Shown: in pieces, positions 45,682-55,438 of the stretch | How positions within the stretch are numbered: position 1 is the first letter of the stretch | How the letters are laid out: the number at the start of each line of letters is the position of its first letter | Source of the DNA: Aequorivita soesokkakensis | GTDB lineage: Bacteria; Bacteroidota; Bacteroidia; Flavobacteriales; Flavobacteriaceae | Length of the DNA stretch: 64,000 nucleotides | Direction of reading: 5' to 3' | NCBI RefSeq assembly: GCF_001641085.1 | Contig: NZ_LXIE01000002.1 | Location: forward strand, 39,357-103,356 | Notes under the pieces: model-generated | What the model was told of the DNA's origin: nothing | The model's database searches: none | The model's input: only the letters and a program-made list of their open reading frames with translations | Translations under genes and position numbers: made by a program

Positions 45682-47211
45682 TTATTCCCACTCGATGGTC
45701 GCGGGCGGTTTAGAGCTGATGTCATAGACTACTCTATTAACGCCTTTCACGCGGTTTATTATATGGTTGCTCACTTCCTGTAAAAATTCATAGGGAAGAT
45801 TTACCCAATCTGCGGTCATTCCATCTGTGGATTCAACGGCGCGTAAAGCAACTACTTTTTCGTAAGTACGTTCGTCGCCCATTACGCCTACGCTATTCAC
45901 AGGTAGTAAAATTGCTCCTGCTTGCCACACCTTATCGTAAAGTTCCCACTTTTTCAAGCCGTTTATGAATATTGCGTCAACCTCTTGTAATATACGAACT
46001 TTTTCGGACGTAATATCGCCCAAAATTCGAATTGCCAAACCTGGCCCGGGGAAAGGGTGTCTGCCCAATAATTCGGGGTCAATGCCCATTTCTTTTCCAA
46101 CGCGTCTCACTTCATCCTTGAAAAGCATTCGCAAAGGTTCCACGATTTTCAGTTTCATAAAATCAGGCAATCCGCCTACGTTATGGTGACTTTTTATGGT
46201 AACCGAAGGGCCGTTCACTGAAACACTTTCAATAACATCTGGATAAATTGTTCCCTGCGCCAACCAATCTACTCCGGTTAATTGATGCGCTTCATCATCA
46301 AAAACTTCTATAAATGCGTTGCCAATGGCTTTGCGTTTCCGTTCGGGATCGCTTTCGTTTCGCAAAGCTTCCAAAAAGCGTTCCGAAGCATCCACACCTT
46401 TTACGTTCAGCCCCATATCCTTGTATTGGTGCAGCACGTTTTCAAATTCGTTTTTACGAAGCAAACCGTTGTTTACGAAAATACAGAATAGGTTTTTGCC
46501 GATGGCTTTGTTCAAAAGAATTGCCGCAACCGTAGAATCTACGCCGCCACTTAAACCAAGTACTACCTTTCCGTCGCCAATCTGCTCTTTTAAAGTTTCA
46601 ACAGTAGTTTCAACAAAAGCTGCGGGTGTCCAGGTTTGTGGCACTTCGGCAATATTTACTAAGAAATTTTCAAGCAACTGCTTGCCGTGGGTGGTGTGAT
46701 ATACTTCCGGATGAAATTGTATGGCATACGTTTCCTCGCCTTCAATTCTATAAGCAGCGTTTAGCACATCAACCGTGCTCGCCAAACGCACCCCGTTTTC
46801 GGGAAGTTGCGCAATGGTGTCGCTATGGCTCATCCACACGTTTGTGTTTTCGGGAATATCCTTAAAAAATGCCTCGCCAGATTTTATCATGGATAGTTTT
46901 GCCCTTCCGTACTCGCGTATGTTTGAAGGTTCCACGCTTCCGCCGTTGAAATGTGCCAAATACTGAGCGCCATAACAGACCGCCAAAAGGGGTTTGTGGC
47001 CGCGAATCTTTGAAAGGTATGGGTGGGGCGCATCTTCCGCGCGAACGGAAAACGGACTGCCCGAAAGGATTACGGCCTTAAACGGGTCAAGGCTATCCGG
47101 AATGTGATGGTAAGGGTGAATTTCGCAGTAAATGTTCAGTTCCCGCACGCGTCTGGCGATAAGTTGGGTGTACTGCGAACCAAAATCTAAAATGAGGACG
47201 TTGTTTTGCAT
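45682..47211 (-). CDS. guaA: GMP synthase (glutamine-hydrolysing)
   Basis: 509 residues from ATG 47211; a TTG two codons earlier is less likely. The class I amidotransferase domain has Cys79 ([11 protein letters not shown]) and the His/Glu pair in QFHPEVYHT. The ATP pyrophosphatase domain has the P-loop [11 protein letters not shown]. The C-terminal dimerisation domain ends in the invariant KPPATIEWE. It converts XMP to GMP. Confidence 0.98.
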   Translation of the reverse strand: MQNNVLILDFGSQYTQLIARRVRELNIYCEIHPYHHIPDSLDPFKAVILSGSPFSVRAEDAPHPYLSKIRGHKPLLAVCYGAQYLAHFNGGSVEPSNIREYGRAKLSMIKSGEAFFKDIPENTNVWMSHSDTIAQLPENGVRLASTVDVLNAAYRIEGEETYAIQFHPEVYHTTHGKQLLENFLVNIAEVPQTWTPAAFVETTVETLKEQIGDGKVVLGLSGGVDSTVAAILLNKAIGKNLFCIFVNNGLLRKNEFENVLHQYKDMGLNVKGVDASERFLEALRNESDPERKRKAIGNAFIEVFDDEAHQLTGVDWLAQGTIYPDVIESVSVNGPSVTIKSHHNVGGLPDFMKLKIVEPLRMLFKDEVRRVGKEMGIDPELLGRHPFPGPGLAIRILGDITSEKVRILQEVDAIFINGLKKWELYDKVWQAGAILLPVNSVGVMGDERTYEKVVALRAVESTDGMTADWVNLPYEFLQEVSNHIINRVKGVNRVVYDISSKPPATIEWE

Positions 47212-47279
47212 AGGCAAAAATACTTTAAATATATAAGTTGGTTAAATGGTTGAGTGGAATTTTTTTATGATATTTATTT

Positions 47280-47352
47280 TGTCAGGTCGAGCGCAGTCGA
47301 GACCTCATTCGGATATAAAAACTGATAGTTCTCGACTGCGCTCGAACTGACA
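47280..47352. repeat. Long palindromic intergenic element
   Basis: Left arm TGTCAGGTCGAGCGCAGTCG and right arm CGACTGCGCTCGAACTGACA are nearly perfect inverted repeats around a 24-base centre, between bshC and guaA. A single-arm copy lies at 43291-43318. It may act as an mRNA-stabilising or terminating hairpin. Confidence 0.75.
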
Positions 47353-47365
47353 TTTAAAAGCTTTT

Positions 47366-48961
47366 TCATAATTCTAATACAGTAAAATTTGTGTCAAGTG
47401 GTTTCAAATTTTCTTTCAAAATGTCAAGTAAGTTTTCTCCATATTCCAAATAAAACTCAGAAAAATTAACCTGGCGTTCCTGCAAACTATGGTTTGGAAA
47501 CAATTGGGTTTGAATATTTTTAACCCGTTCCAATTCTTCGGAAAGATTGCGCTTTTGGGCTTTTAGCAATCGTTTTTCAAGATTGTCCAAACCGTTCAAT
47601 TGCTTTTTTTCTTGCGCGCCAACGGCTCCCAAAAACGATGCGTCGGTTTTTTTTGCCAATTCGTATAAATCCTTAAACTGTTGTTTGAGGAAATCTTTCT
47701 GTTTTGAAAAATCTATATCTATTTTTGAAATTTCCTTTGTGTGTTTAGTCATTAATTCGTGCTGCGGAAGAAATAAATCTTCAATCGAAACATTTAGTTT
47801 TTGCAATTTTTCAGAAAGCATTTTAGGAACCAAAAGCACAGAATTACGTAGTAACAAAATAGGGAAGGGGACTTCCACTTTATTGAAATAATCCTTTAGC
47901 TGAAACCAATACGCCAATTCCCCGCCGCCACCAATGTAACAAAGATTTGGCAAAATTTCTTCTTGATACAACGGACGAAGCAATGCATTAGGCGAAAACC
48001 GTTCAGGATTTTCGTGGAGTTCCTTTAAAATTTCTTCTTTTGAAAAAGATATATCGGTTTCATTTATAAAAAACCGTTCTCCCCTTTCAACAATCCGTTC
48101 TCGAAGGTTTTCCTTTAAATAGAAAAGATTTATTTCCCTGGGATGTACTTGTTCAGAAAATCCAAAAACAGTAAGCTTTTTAGTAGTTTCCGAAACTTTT
48201 TTAAAGCTGAGGTTTTCGGTCAGTTCCTTTTCTGCATAGGGAATAAAACATTTTTTCAACTCATCATCATTTCCGTCAACTATAACCAAACCGTGATGAT
48301 AAAAGAGACAATTGGCCAAAAATCGAGTGGCATCGGCAAGGTTATCGTGTTTAGTATAAGCGTCTGAGAAATAGGAAATCAACTTTTTGGCATTTTCGCT
48401 TTCGCCAAATTCCTTTTTCAATTGCTGTTTCACTTCCTTTAAACCTTCGGTGGAAAGCTCTCCAACTGCGCCGGAAGCTTTTCTGTCCCATTTTACCTTT
48501 TTCCCAAAAAGATTGAAATAATTGATCTCCTCAAAATCGTGGTCTTCCGTAGCCATCCAATAAACGGGTACAAAATGGTTTTTTGTGTAGGTTTTGTTTA
48601 ACTCTTCAGCAAGGTTTATGGCTGAAAATATTTTATAAAGAAAATAAAGCGGCCCGGTAAAAAGATTGAGCTGATGCCCCGTGGTTATTGTAAATGTTGT
48701 ATGTTCCCGCAACAAATCTATATTGCTTAGCGTAGATTGCGAAATGGAATTGTCGCCATACTGAAACATAATCCGTTTCGACAACAAATGCCGTTTTTCA
48801 TCCGTAAAATTCTTTTGCTTTTCCGTTAGTTGATGCTTGAAATTTTCCAAGTTCGGAAAGCGATTGTAAAAAGGTTTGAAACTTTCATCTTCAGCGAGGT
48901 AATCGCATATCAATTTTGAAAAATACCCTGTATTTTTATACGGAATGGAATGCTTTGGCAT
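47366..48961 (-). CDS. bshC: Putative cysteine ligase BshC (bacillithiol synthesis)
   Basis: 531 residues from ATG 48961 (MPKHSIPYKNTGYFSKL), the usual opening; a longer frame adds seven residues. The core has FTITTGHQLNLFTGPLYFLY, PVYWMATEDHDFEEI and LRPLYQEEILPNLCYIGGGG, the most conserved stretches of BshC, which is thought to join cysteine to glucosaminyl-malate in the last step of bacillithiol synthesis. A C-terminal coiled coil follows (LEKRLLKAQKRNLSEEL). The bshA and bshB genes are not in the window. Confidence 0.95.
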   Translation of the reverse strand: MPKHSIPYKNTGYFSKLICDYLAEDESFKPFYNRFPNLENFKHQLTEKQKNFTDEKRHLLSKRIMFQYGDNSISQSTLSNIDLLREHTTFTITTGHQLNLFTGPLYFLYKIFSAINLAEELNKTYTKNHFVPVYWMATEDHDFEEINYFNLFGKKVKWDRKASGAVGELSTEGLKEVKQQLKKEFGESENAKKLISYFSDAYTKHDNLADATRFLANCLFYHHGLVIVDGNDDELKKCFIPYAEKELTENLSFKKVSETTKKLTVFGFSEQVHPREINLFYLKENLRERIVERGERFFINETDISFSKEEILKELHENPERFSPNALLRPLYQEEILPNLCYIGGGGELAYWFQLKDYFNKVEVPFPILLLRNSVLLVPKMLSEKLQKLNVSIEDLFLPQHELMTKHTKEISKIDIDFSKQKDFLKQQFKDLYELAKKTDASFLGAVGAQEKKQLNGLDNLEKRLLKAQKRNLSEELERVKNIQTQLFPNHSLQERQVNFSEFYLEYGENLLDILKENLKPLDTNFTVLEL

Positions 48962-49112
48962 AGGTTCTTTGGAAAAAGTCAAACAAAAATAACCGTTTTA
49001 TGTGGGTCGCAGGTTTAAAGATACGTTAATATGGTTTTCAAATCCCAAATTTCAAGCACCAAATACCAAAATGTACCCATTGGAATTTGGAATTTCGTTT
49101 TTGGAATTTAAC

Positions 49113-49120
49113 TATCTTTG
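49113..49120 (+). promoter_or_regulatory. -7 box before the M14 gene
   Basis: TATCTTTG, 23 bp before the ATG at 49143. A TTG at 49087 lies 23 bp upstream of it, within the loose -33 spacing of this phylum. Confidence 0.6.
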
Positions 49121-49142
49121 GCCTTCAATTAAAATATTCAAA

Positions 49143-51605
49143 ATGGTTCGCAAGCTAGCTTTTCTTCTATATTTAATGCCACTTTTTATTTTCGCCCAAC
49201 TGCAATCTCCTTCCGAATTCTTGGGTTATGAAATTGGAACCGAATTCTCCCGTCATGCCGATGTTGTTTCCTATTTTGAACATGTGGCTGCAAATAGCGG
49301 AATGGTAAAATATTTCGACTACGGAAAAACCAACGAACGCAGAAGATTGACTTATGCGGTGATTTCTTCCGAAAAAAACCTTGCAAATCTTGAACAAATA
49401 CGCACCGACAATTTAAAGAATATTGGCATTCTTTCGGGGAGTGCGACTCCCGATAAAACCATTGTTTGGCTAAGTTATAACGTTCACGGAAACGAAGCCA
49501 GCAGTAGCGAGGCGGCTATGAATACCGTCTACAAACTTATAACGGAACATTCAGATTGGTTGAAAAACGTAGTTGTGATTATGGATCCAGGCGTAAATCC
49601 TGATGGTCGCGATCGTTATGTAAATTGGTACAATCAAGTGAAAGCTTCACCCTATAATTCATCCCGTGACGCAATAGAGCACAACGAACCTTGGCCCGGT
49701 GGAAGACCAAACCATTATCTTTTCGATTTAAACCGCGATTGGATGTGGGCAAGCCAGGTAGAGACCCAACAGCGTTTAAAAATCTACAACCAATGGATGC
49801 CGCAGATACACGTTGATTTTCACGAGCAATTTATCAACAACCCCTATTATTTTGCGCCTGGAGCAGAACCGTATCACGAGATAATTACAGATTGGCAGCG
49901 CGAATTTCAAAATAAAATAGGGAAGAACAACGCAAAGTATTTTGACAAAAACGGCTGGCTTTTCTTTACCCGTGAAAGCTTTGATTTGCTATACCCGAGC
50001 TATGGCGATACTTATCCACTTTATATGGGCGCTATTGGAATGACCTATGAACAAGCTGGTCACGGAATGGCTGGTTTGGGAATTATTAATGACGAAGATG
50101 TTGAGCTTACCCTTGTGGACCGTGTGGCACATCACACTACCACTGGACTTTCAACCATTGAAGTTGCTTCACAAAATGCTGCTTCCCTTAATTATGAATT
50201 TAAGAAATTCTTCAAAAACGATGATCTTAATTATAAAAGTTTTGTATTAAAAGGCAATCCCGATAATATAAAATCGCTAACGGAAATGCTGGACCGTCAC
50301 GAAATAAAATACGGATATGCAACTGGCGGAAGTGTAAGCGGCTTCAATTATTCTGAAAATAAAAAAGGCGCGATGGACGCTAAAGGCGCATTGGTTGTAA
50401 GCACAAACCAGCCGAAAGGGAAAATGGCACAAGTACTTTTTGAACCCAACGCAGCACTGTCAACGCCCATTACTTATGATATTACGGCTTGGAGCTTGCC
50501 ATATGCTTTCGGACTTGAAACTGTGGCTAGCACTACTTTTGTTCCAGCAATGGGAGCTAATCCAAACAATACCGTTTCTAATACTTCTTCACCAATTGCT
50601 GCTGGCTATATTGCAAAATGGAACAGTTTGCAGGATGCCGAATTTCTTTCAGCTTTATTACAGGCAGATATAAAAGTGCGTTTTTCTGAAAATGAACTCA
50701 GTTTTGGTGGAAATAATTTCGGTCGCGGTAGCTTGATTATTACGCGAAGTGACAATAAAACGAATCCAGATTTTGATAAAACCCTTATAGAAATCGCGAA
50801 CGAAATGGGCCGCCAATTATACGCTTCCCCAACAAGTTATGCAGATAGTTTGACTGATTTTGGGTCGCAATATGTTCATTTAATTAAAAACAAAAAAGTT
50901 GCAATGCTTCAAGGGGAGGGAACTTCCTCATTGAGCTATGGGGCACTTTGGCATTTTTTTGAAACTCAATTGAAATACCCAATCACTTCAATAAATACGA
51001 GCGATATTGGAAATATTCAATGGAGCGATTATGATGTGTTGGTGCTGCCGGACGGTTATTACAAATCTATATTGAATGAAGGGGCTTTCAAAAATCTTGA
51101 AGAATGGATTAACAAAGGTGGAAGGGTAATCGCAATTGGCAATGCAGTAGCAACTTTTGAAGGAAAGGAAGGTTTTGATCTTAAAAAAAACGGTGATGAA
51201 AAAGCGGAAAAAGAAAAGGACACTTTGGGAAATATGATTCCCTACGCACAACGCGAACTGGAAAGCACCAAAGATTTCATAACAGGAAGTATCTATAAAG
51301 TAATGTTGGACAATACCCATCCTTTGGCGTTTGGTTATGGTGATACTTACTATAGTTTAAAATTGGGTAGCGATTCCTATAAATTTTTAAATGAAGGTTT
51401 TAATGTAGGCTATATAAAAGAACCTGAAAGCGTTTCTGGTTTTTCTGGTGAAGCAGCCAACGCTTCTTTAAAAAACTCAATAGTGTTTGCCGAAGCGAAA
51501 AAGGGCAAAGGTAGTGTGGTTTATATGGTGGATGATGTTTCCTTCCGTTCCTTTTGGCAAAACGGGAAGTTGTTTTTGGCGAATGCGGTGTTTTTTATCA
51601 ATTAA
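49143..51605 (+). CDS. Secreted M14-family zinc carboxypeptidase
   Basis: 820 residues from ATG 49143. The in-frame extension to 49002 covers the promoter and is not coding. Signal peptide 1-20 (ending FIFAQ). The M14 domain carries the HxxE zinc pair in SYNVHGNEASSSE, PGVNPDGRDRYVNWYNQ with the substrate Arg region, and the third ligand in PQIHVDFHEQ. A long C-terminal half (about 350-820) ends in a DJ-1/glutaminase-like fold (YDVLVLPDGYYKS, then GGRVIAIGNAVATFEG). The protein is convergent with the next lipoprotein gene, four bases apart. Confidence 0.9.
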   Translation: MVRKLAFLLYLMPLFIFAQLQSPSEFLGYEIGTEFSRHADVVSYFEHVAANSGMVKYFDYGKTNERRRLTYAVISSEKNLANLEQIRTDNLKNIGILSGSATPDKTIVWLSYNVHGNEASSSEAAMNTVYKLITEHSDWLKNVVVIMDPGVNPDGRDRYVNWYNQVKASPYNSSRDAIEHNEPWPGGRPNHYLFDLNRDWMWASQVETQQRLKIYNQWMPQIHVDFHEQFINNPYYFAPGAEPYHEIITDWQREFQNKIGKNNAKYFDKNGWLFFTRESFDLLYPSYGDTYPLYMGAIGMTYEQAGHGMAGLGIINDEDVELTLVDRVAHHTTTGLSTIEVASQNAASLNYEFKKFFKNDDLNYKSFVLKGNPDNIKSLTEMLDRHEIKYGYATGGSVSGFNYSENKKGAMDAKGALVVSTNQPKGKMAQVLFEPNAALSTPITYDITAWSLPYAFGLETVASTTFVPAMGANPNNTVSNTSSPIAAGYIAKWNSLQDAEFLSALLQADIKVRFSENELSFGGNNFGRGSLIITRSDNKTNPDFDKTLIEIANEMGRQLYASPTSYADSLTDFGSQYVHLIKNKKVAMLQGEGTSSLSYGALWHFFETQLKYPITSINTSDIGNIQWSDYDVLVLPDGYYKSILNEGAFKNLEEWINKGGRVIAIGNAVATFEGKEGFDLKKNGDEKAEKEKDTLGNMIPYAQRELESTKDFITGSIYKVMLDNTHPLAFGYGDTYYSLKLGSDSYKFLNEGFNVGYIKEPESVSGFSGEAANASLKNSIVFAEAKKGKGSVVYMVDDVSFRSFWQNGKLFLANAVFFIN

Positions 51606-51609
51606 GAGA

Positions 51610-52362
51610 TTAGTTATTCCCTAAAATTTCAACAGAAATATCTTCCGTCTTAATTTCAGAAAGCAACTCCAGTTTTCCTGCTTCAAAGAGCTCGTCAACT
51701 GTTTTTAGATCTACGGATTGCCAAGGTTCCAATTTGTAGTTTTCGTAATCCACAAACCGTATTCCGTTTACCATTCTTGGGTTAAAAGCCTTTCTGAAAC
51801 GGATGCCACCCTTGTCTGTATAAAATTTATAGGCGAAATAATCCATCATAAAATCATCTTGATTTATCCAGTACATATACTCATCTTCGTAGTCTGTGCC
51901 GCCGCCTTCTTCAGAAAAAGTCACTTTTATTTCATAATATTTCTTGCCGTTTATTTCGGCTTCGCCAACCAATTCTTTATTTACCGCAGGGTCATTTAGC
52001 CCGAAGGGAAGTTGTACAAAATAGTGCACGGAGTTTACGGAATTGGCATATTTAGTCGCAGTGGAATCAGCTAAAATCAGTTTGGTGCCATTGGCAAAAC
52101 GCTCAAAGCCGGAATTGGTGAGTACGTCGCGGGTTTCTCCCAAGGAATCAGTACTTGTTCGTGTAAGTTCATAATTGCCGTTTTTCCTATGGCTGCTGTA
52201 TTTAGTGTCGCGGAAAGTAAAATGAATTGTTGCGGCATCATATTTTTCTCCACCGGCAGTTTCAATGGTTTTATCTATAATTTGCTGGGCGGTAAGTTGT
52301 TTTGGTTCTTGCTTGCAGGATAGAAAGACGAATAGAAAACCAATTATTGGGAGGACGCGCAT
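51610..52362 (-). CDS. DUF6503-like lipoprotein
   Basis: 250 residues with a lipobox (FVFLSCKQ, Cys16). The opening QIIDKTIETAGGEKYDAATI and the strand-rich body (ATIHFTFRDTKYSSHR, FVQLPFGLNDPAV, GIRFRKAFNPRMVNGIRF) match a common Bacteroidota outer-membrane lipoprotein family, probably with a LolA/LolB-like cradle fold. The ligand is unknown. Confidence 0.7.
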   Translation of the reverse strand: MRVLPIIGFLFVFLSCKQEPKQLTAQQIIDKTIETAGGEKYDAATIHFTFRDTKYSSHRKNGNYELTRTSTDSLGETRDVLTNSGFERFANGTKLILADSTATKYANSVNSVHYFVQLPFGLNDPAVNKELVGEAEINGKKYYEIKVTFSEEGGGTDYEDEYMYWINQDDFMMDYFAYKFYTDKGGIRFRKAFNPRMVNGIRFVDYENYKLEPWQSVDLKTVDELFEAGKLELLSEIKTEDISVEILGNN

Positions 52363-52379
52363 AGGGTATAGATTTTTTT

Positions 52380-52387
52380 CAAAGGTA
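52380..52387 (-). promoter_or_regulatory. -7 box of the DUF6503-like gene
   Basis: On the minus strand this reads TACCTTTG, 17 bp before the ATG. Confidence 0.5.
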
Positions 52388-52447
52388 CATTTTGTTTGCC
52401 CTTTGCCTTACAACTTTTTCAGAAGATACGTTAAATGAACTTCAAAC

Positions 52448-52867
52448 TTAACGGAAAATAAAAACTGCCAGCGCAACAATAGTGATACCTATAAGCAAGG
52501 TAAGCTTGCCCAATGGTTCTATTTTTTTTAGGCTTTTCTCAGCATTGCCTTTCAAAGCTTCTTGCGTACCACGCCCAATCAACAGAATTAAAATTACTAA
52601 AACTAAAACTAACACCAATTTCAAAATTAAAAGCGGATTGCTGGGTAGGGTGGACCAGTAGGGAAGGATAAGATAAGCGCCAGAAACCACTAAAAGAATG
52701 ATGCCTATATAGCCCATTCTGCTCAACGTCATTGCTTGAAGCCTGAATTTTATCGCTTCCTCTTTGTCCATTTTTGATATTATTCTATCCAGAAAAGCAT
52801 GTGCAAAGCTTGTTCCCAATCCCATGGTTAAGCCTATAAAGTGAAGTATTAAGGCAGTTTCTCTCAT
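52448..52867 (-). CDS. Four-span membrane protein
   Basis: 139 residues with spans at about 5-25, 50-70, 78-97 and 116-136. HFIGLTMGLGTSFAHAFLD at the start resembles small CopD/DUF2269-type membrane proteins, in which such histidines can hold haem or metal; this is a weak match. It lies 177 bp downstream of the SigZ-like gene on the same strand, with no recognisable terminator between them, so it may be part of that regulon. Confidence 0.6.
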   Translation of the reverse strand: MRETALILHFIGLTMGLGTSFAHAFLDRIISKMDKEEAIKFRLQAMTLSRMGYIGIILLVVSGAYLILPYWSTLPSNPLLILKLVLVLVLVILILLIGRGTQEALKGNAEKSLKKIEPLGKLTLLIGITIVALAVFIFR

Positions 52868-53044
52868 ATTTTTAAATTAGTTTAAAATATAATGCAAATG
52901 GAAAAAGATATTGATCAAGTGAGGAGGGTAAAGCGCTGAGCTTCAAATCAAATATAGTGAAAAAAATGAATGAAAAATAATTTGTAAATAAAATGAATTT
53001 GTAGAAGGTTGAATCTATAGATTCTATTCGCGATAAACTGAAGG

Positions 53045-53566
53045 TTATTTGCAACTTGAGCAATCAGGTTCGCCAATCAAACTGCCGTTTTTGTCAAATT
53101 CATATTTGCAGCATTCGCTGAATTTTTCCTTTAGAATATCTTTTGAGCGCCTAATTCTTGCCTTTACGTTTGCAAGGCTGATTTCCAAAATTTTTGCAGC
53201 TTCATCTTGTTTCTTTCCCTTTATATAAACCAACTCGACGGTTTCTTTATAAATGGAAGGCAGGTCATTTATAAACCTATCAAAACAGCAATAGGCCTCA
53301 TTCCTTTCGGAATTTACCTCAGCGATTTCTTCCACGGGAGCTATATATTTTGCTTCCTTTTTGAAGTGGTTGGCAATCTCATTCCGCGCAATTTGAAACA
53401 CCCAAGCCTTTGCTTTTTCTTCTTCCTTAAGTTGGTGAAGGTTGTTGTGGATTTTCAGAAAGGTATTTTGAAAAATATCGTTGGCGGCGTTTTCGTCCTT
53501 TACCTTTTTAAGAATAAAAAAATAAAGGGCGTCATTAAATTGCTTCCAAATTTTCTGTGTTTCCAT
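53045..53566 (-). CDS. sigZ: SigZ-like ECF RNA polymerase sigma factor with Cys-rich C-terminus
   Basis: 173 residues from ATG 53566; the frame continues upstream, but into the neighbouring peptide gene. Region 2 (LYFFILKKVKDENAANDIFQ then KAKAWVFQIARNEIANHF) and region 4 (LPSIYKETVELVYIKGKKQD then EISLANVKARIRRSK) are complete. After region 4 comes a tail with ECCKYEF and DCSSCK: five cysteines that could bind metal and sense it directly. No anti-sigma gene is adjacent. It lies 46 bp downstream of the metallothionein-like gene, with a terminator hairpin between them. Confidence 0.85.
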   Translation of the reverse strand: METQKIWKQFNDALYFFILKKVKDENAANDIFQNTFLKIHNNLHQLKEEEKAKAWVFQIARNEIANHFKKEAKYIAPVEEIAEVNSERNEAYCCFDRFINDLPSIYKETVELVYIKGKKQDEAAKILEISLANVKARIRRSKDILKEKFSECCKYEFDKNGSLIGEPDCSSCK

Positions 53567-53570
53567 ATTC

Positions 53571-53605
53571 AAAAATAAAAAAGGTTGGCTTTTATACCAA
53601 CCTTT
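53571..53605 (-). terminator. Hairpin terminator or attenuator between the Cys-rich peptide gene and sigZ
   Basis: AAAGGTTGG (53580-53588) pairs with CCAACCTTT (53597-53605) around an 8-base loop; on the minus strand it is followed by a T-rich run that leads straight into the sigZ start. Partial read-through would link expression of the two genes. Confidence 0.75.
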
Positions 53606-53612
53606 ATTGGGT

Positions 53613-53726
53613 TTAACAACAACTGCATTTGTCGCATTCACATCGCTCGCAAGGGCAAGTGTTTGCTGAGCAGTCTTTGCAGTTACACTTGGTGCAATCG
53701 CAGTTGGTACAGTTACAAGTATTCAT
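53613..53726 (-). CDS. Metallothionein-like cysteine-rich small peptide
   Basis: An ATG-to-TAA frame of 37 residues, of which 14 are cysteine. It opens MNTCNCTNCDCTKCNCKDC and closes CPCERCECDKCSCC, full of CxC and CxxC pairs with Lys, Asp, Asn and Thr between them and no aromatic residues. This is the composition of a metallothionein, a soft-metal-binding peptide (zinc, copper, cadmium). It does not align to any family I can name. Chance is very unlikely given the density and regularity of cysteine codons. It is directly upstream of sigZ on the same strand and followed by a terminator. Confidence 0.8.
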   Translation of the reverse strand: MNTCNCTNCDCTKCNCKDCSANTCPCERCECDKCSCC

Positions 53727-53861
53727 AATGATTGTTTTAATATTCATAAAGAAGACTCAAAAACTATAAAAAGGATACTTTTTTATGTTGTTTCGTAAAT
53801 ATGTGAATTTGTGAGTGGTCAACACAATTCAACAATCAAACAATTCCACACTTAAACAATA

Positions 53862-54860
53862 TCAAACTTCATAAGCCATCTTTGCGAACTTATTCCGGTA
53901 CTCAATGGGGGTCAAGCCGGTAATTTTTTTAAAAATATCACGAAAGGCCTTTGTGTCGGTATAGCCTACATCAAACATAATTTCTGAAACATTTTTTCTG
54001 GATGCTTCAAAGAATTTTTTGGCGGCTTCAATCCGAACTCTTTGGGTGTATTCAATTGGAGTGTTGTTGGTCGCTACCTTAAATCTTCTTTCAAAGGTCC
54101 TTCTACTGGTACTGATTAAATTAGCCAAACTCTCAATGGTTATTTTATCTTCGTAATGCGCTTCTATGTAATCCTGCACTATCTGTATTTCTTCGTCCTC
54201 GTGTGTTCTTTGCCCTCTGAAAATTGCAAATTGCGATTGGCTGTCCCGCCCGATATCCAATGCAAAATATTTGGAAATCATCACCGCAGTTTCCCTGTCG
54301 GAATACTTTTCAATTAAGTAAAGCACTAAATTCCACAAACTACTTGCCCCGCCGCTGCTGTAAATATTCTCGTGTTCAGTTATGATGGCTCCGTCCTCCA
54401 CTTCCACTTCGGGGTATTTCTCTTTAAACTCCTCAATATGCGCCCAATGTGTAGAACATTTTTTACCATTCAGCAAACCTGTTTCCGCCAAAAGAAAAGC
54501 GCCGATGCACAAGCTGGCTAGACTGGCACCGTTTTCATATAATTTTTTAAAATAGGGGATGGCTTCAGCATTGGCTTCTATTCCTTTGTTTGTATCGCCG
54601 AAAGTGGGAGGAATAATTAATAAATCGGTTGCTTTAACATCCTTCAGCAATCTATCTGTTTTAATGGTATATTCCCCATTATTGGCAGGCACATATTCGC
54701 TTAAGCCCACATATTCTACTTTAAAAGCTGGATCTTTTCCAAATGCAGTTAAAAATTCATTGGCGGTATTAAAACTTCTGAAAGGGGGCGTAATGGCTTC
54801 AATTACCCCGTGCACTGGCACAAAGACTGAAATTAGCATAATCTTCAAATTTAAAAGCAT
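53862..54860 (-). CDS. GlxA-type transcriptional regulator (DJ-1/PfpI-like domain plus AraC HTH)
   Basis: 332 residues; ATG 54839 (MLISVFVPVHG) is an equally good start. Residues 8-195 form a DJ-1/PfpI-like domain with the nucleophile-elbow Cys118 (LASLCIGAFLLAETG), followed by the paired HTH of the AraC family (ITIESLANLISTSRRTFERR and ASRKNVSEIMFDVGYTDTKAF, then ITGLTPIEYR). These regulators sense small molecules through the first domain; the ligand is unknown. It is divergent from the AHSA1-like gene, which could be a target. Confidence 0.9.
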   Translation of the reverse strand: MLLNLKIMLISVFVPVHGVIEAITPPFRSFNTANEFLTAFGKDPAFKVEYVGLSEYVPANNGEYTIKTDRLLKDVKATDLLIIPPTFGDTNKGIEANAEAIPYFKKLYENGASLASLCIGAFLLAETGLLNGKKCSTHWAHIEEFKEKYPEVEVEDGAIITEHENIYSSGGASSLWNLVLYLIEKYSDRETAVMISKYFALDIGRDSQSQFAIFRGQRTHEDEEIQIVQDYIEAHYEDKITIESLANLISTSRRTFERRFKVATNNTPIEYTQRVRIEAAKKFFEASRKNVSEIMFDVGYTDTKAFRDIFKKITGLTPIEYRNKFAKMAYEV

Positions 54861-54975
54861 ACTAAAGTAAGAATTGTTTTGGCATTATTCACCCCTAAAG
54901 TTGTCATTTTCACAATAGCTTAAATTCTATGGTCTGTTGTAATTTTGATTTATCAAACATTAAATATTAATAATT

Positions 54976-55425
54976 ATGAAAAACAACACAGTTTCATTAC
55001 ACCGCGTAATCAAAGCCAGCCCCGAAAAGGTATTCCGGGCATTTGCAGACCCAATTGCCCATTCCTGTTGGTTGCCTCCCTACGGTTTTATTTGTACCAT
55101 TCAGCATATGGATTTTAAGATAGGAGGAACTTATAAAATGACCTTTATTAATTTCAGTACGGGTAACGGACATTCCTTTGGCGGGGAATATCTGGAAATA
55201 AAGCCCAATGAGTTTATTAAATATTCCGATAGGTTTGACGACCCAAATTTACCTGGGGAAATGACAACAACCGTGCAGTTGCAAAAAGTTTCCTGCGGCA
55301 CGGAGTTAAAAGTATTGCAGGAAGGAATTCCAGATGTAATACCAACTGAAATGTGCTATTTGGGTTGGCAGGAAAGTTTGGAAAAATTGATCAAACTAGT
55401 AGAACCTGAAATTCCAGACGCTTAA
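54976..55425 (+). CDS. SRPBCC/AHSA1-family protein
   Basis: 149 residues, a START-like hydrophobic-pocket fold. HRVIKASPEKVFRAFADPIA and CWLPPYGF open it; the later GGEYLEIKPNEFIKYSDRFD and ending GWQESLEKLIKLVE match the Aha1-domain group (glutathione-transferase-independent polyketide-cyclase-like). It has no active-site motif. It is transcribed away from the GlxA-type regulator and followed by a VOC-like gene 13 bp later. Confidence 0.85.
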   Translation: MKNNTVSLHRVIKASPEKVFRAFADPIAHSCWLPPYGFICTIQHMDFKIGGTYKMTFINFSTGNGHSFGGEYLEIKPNEFIKYSDRFDDPNLPGEMTTTVQLQKVSCGTELKVLQEGIPDVIPTEMCYLGWQESLEKLIKLVEPEIPDA

Positions 55426-55438
55426 TTTTTTTTTTAAA

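Noticed and set aside
49002..49142. N-terminal extension of the M14 carboxypeptidase
   Set aside because: It includes the -7 box and lacks coding character; the signal peptide begins at the ATG at 49143.
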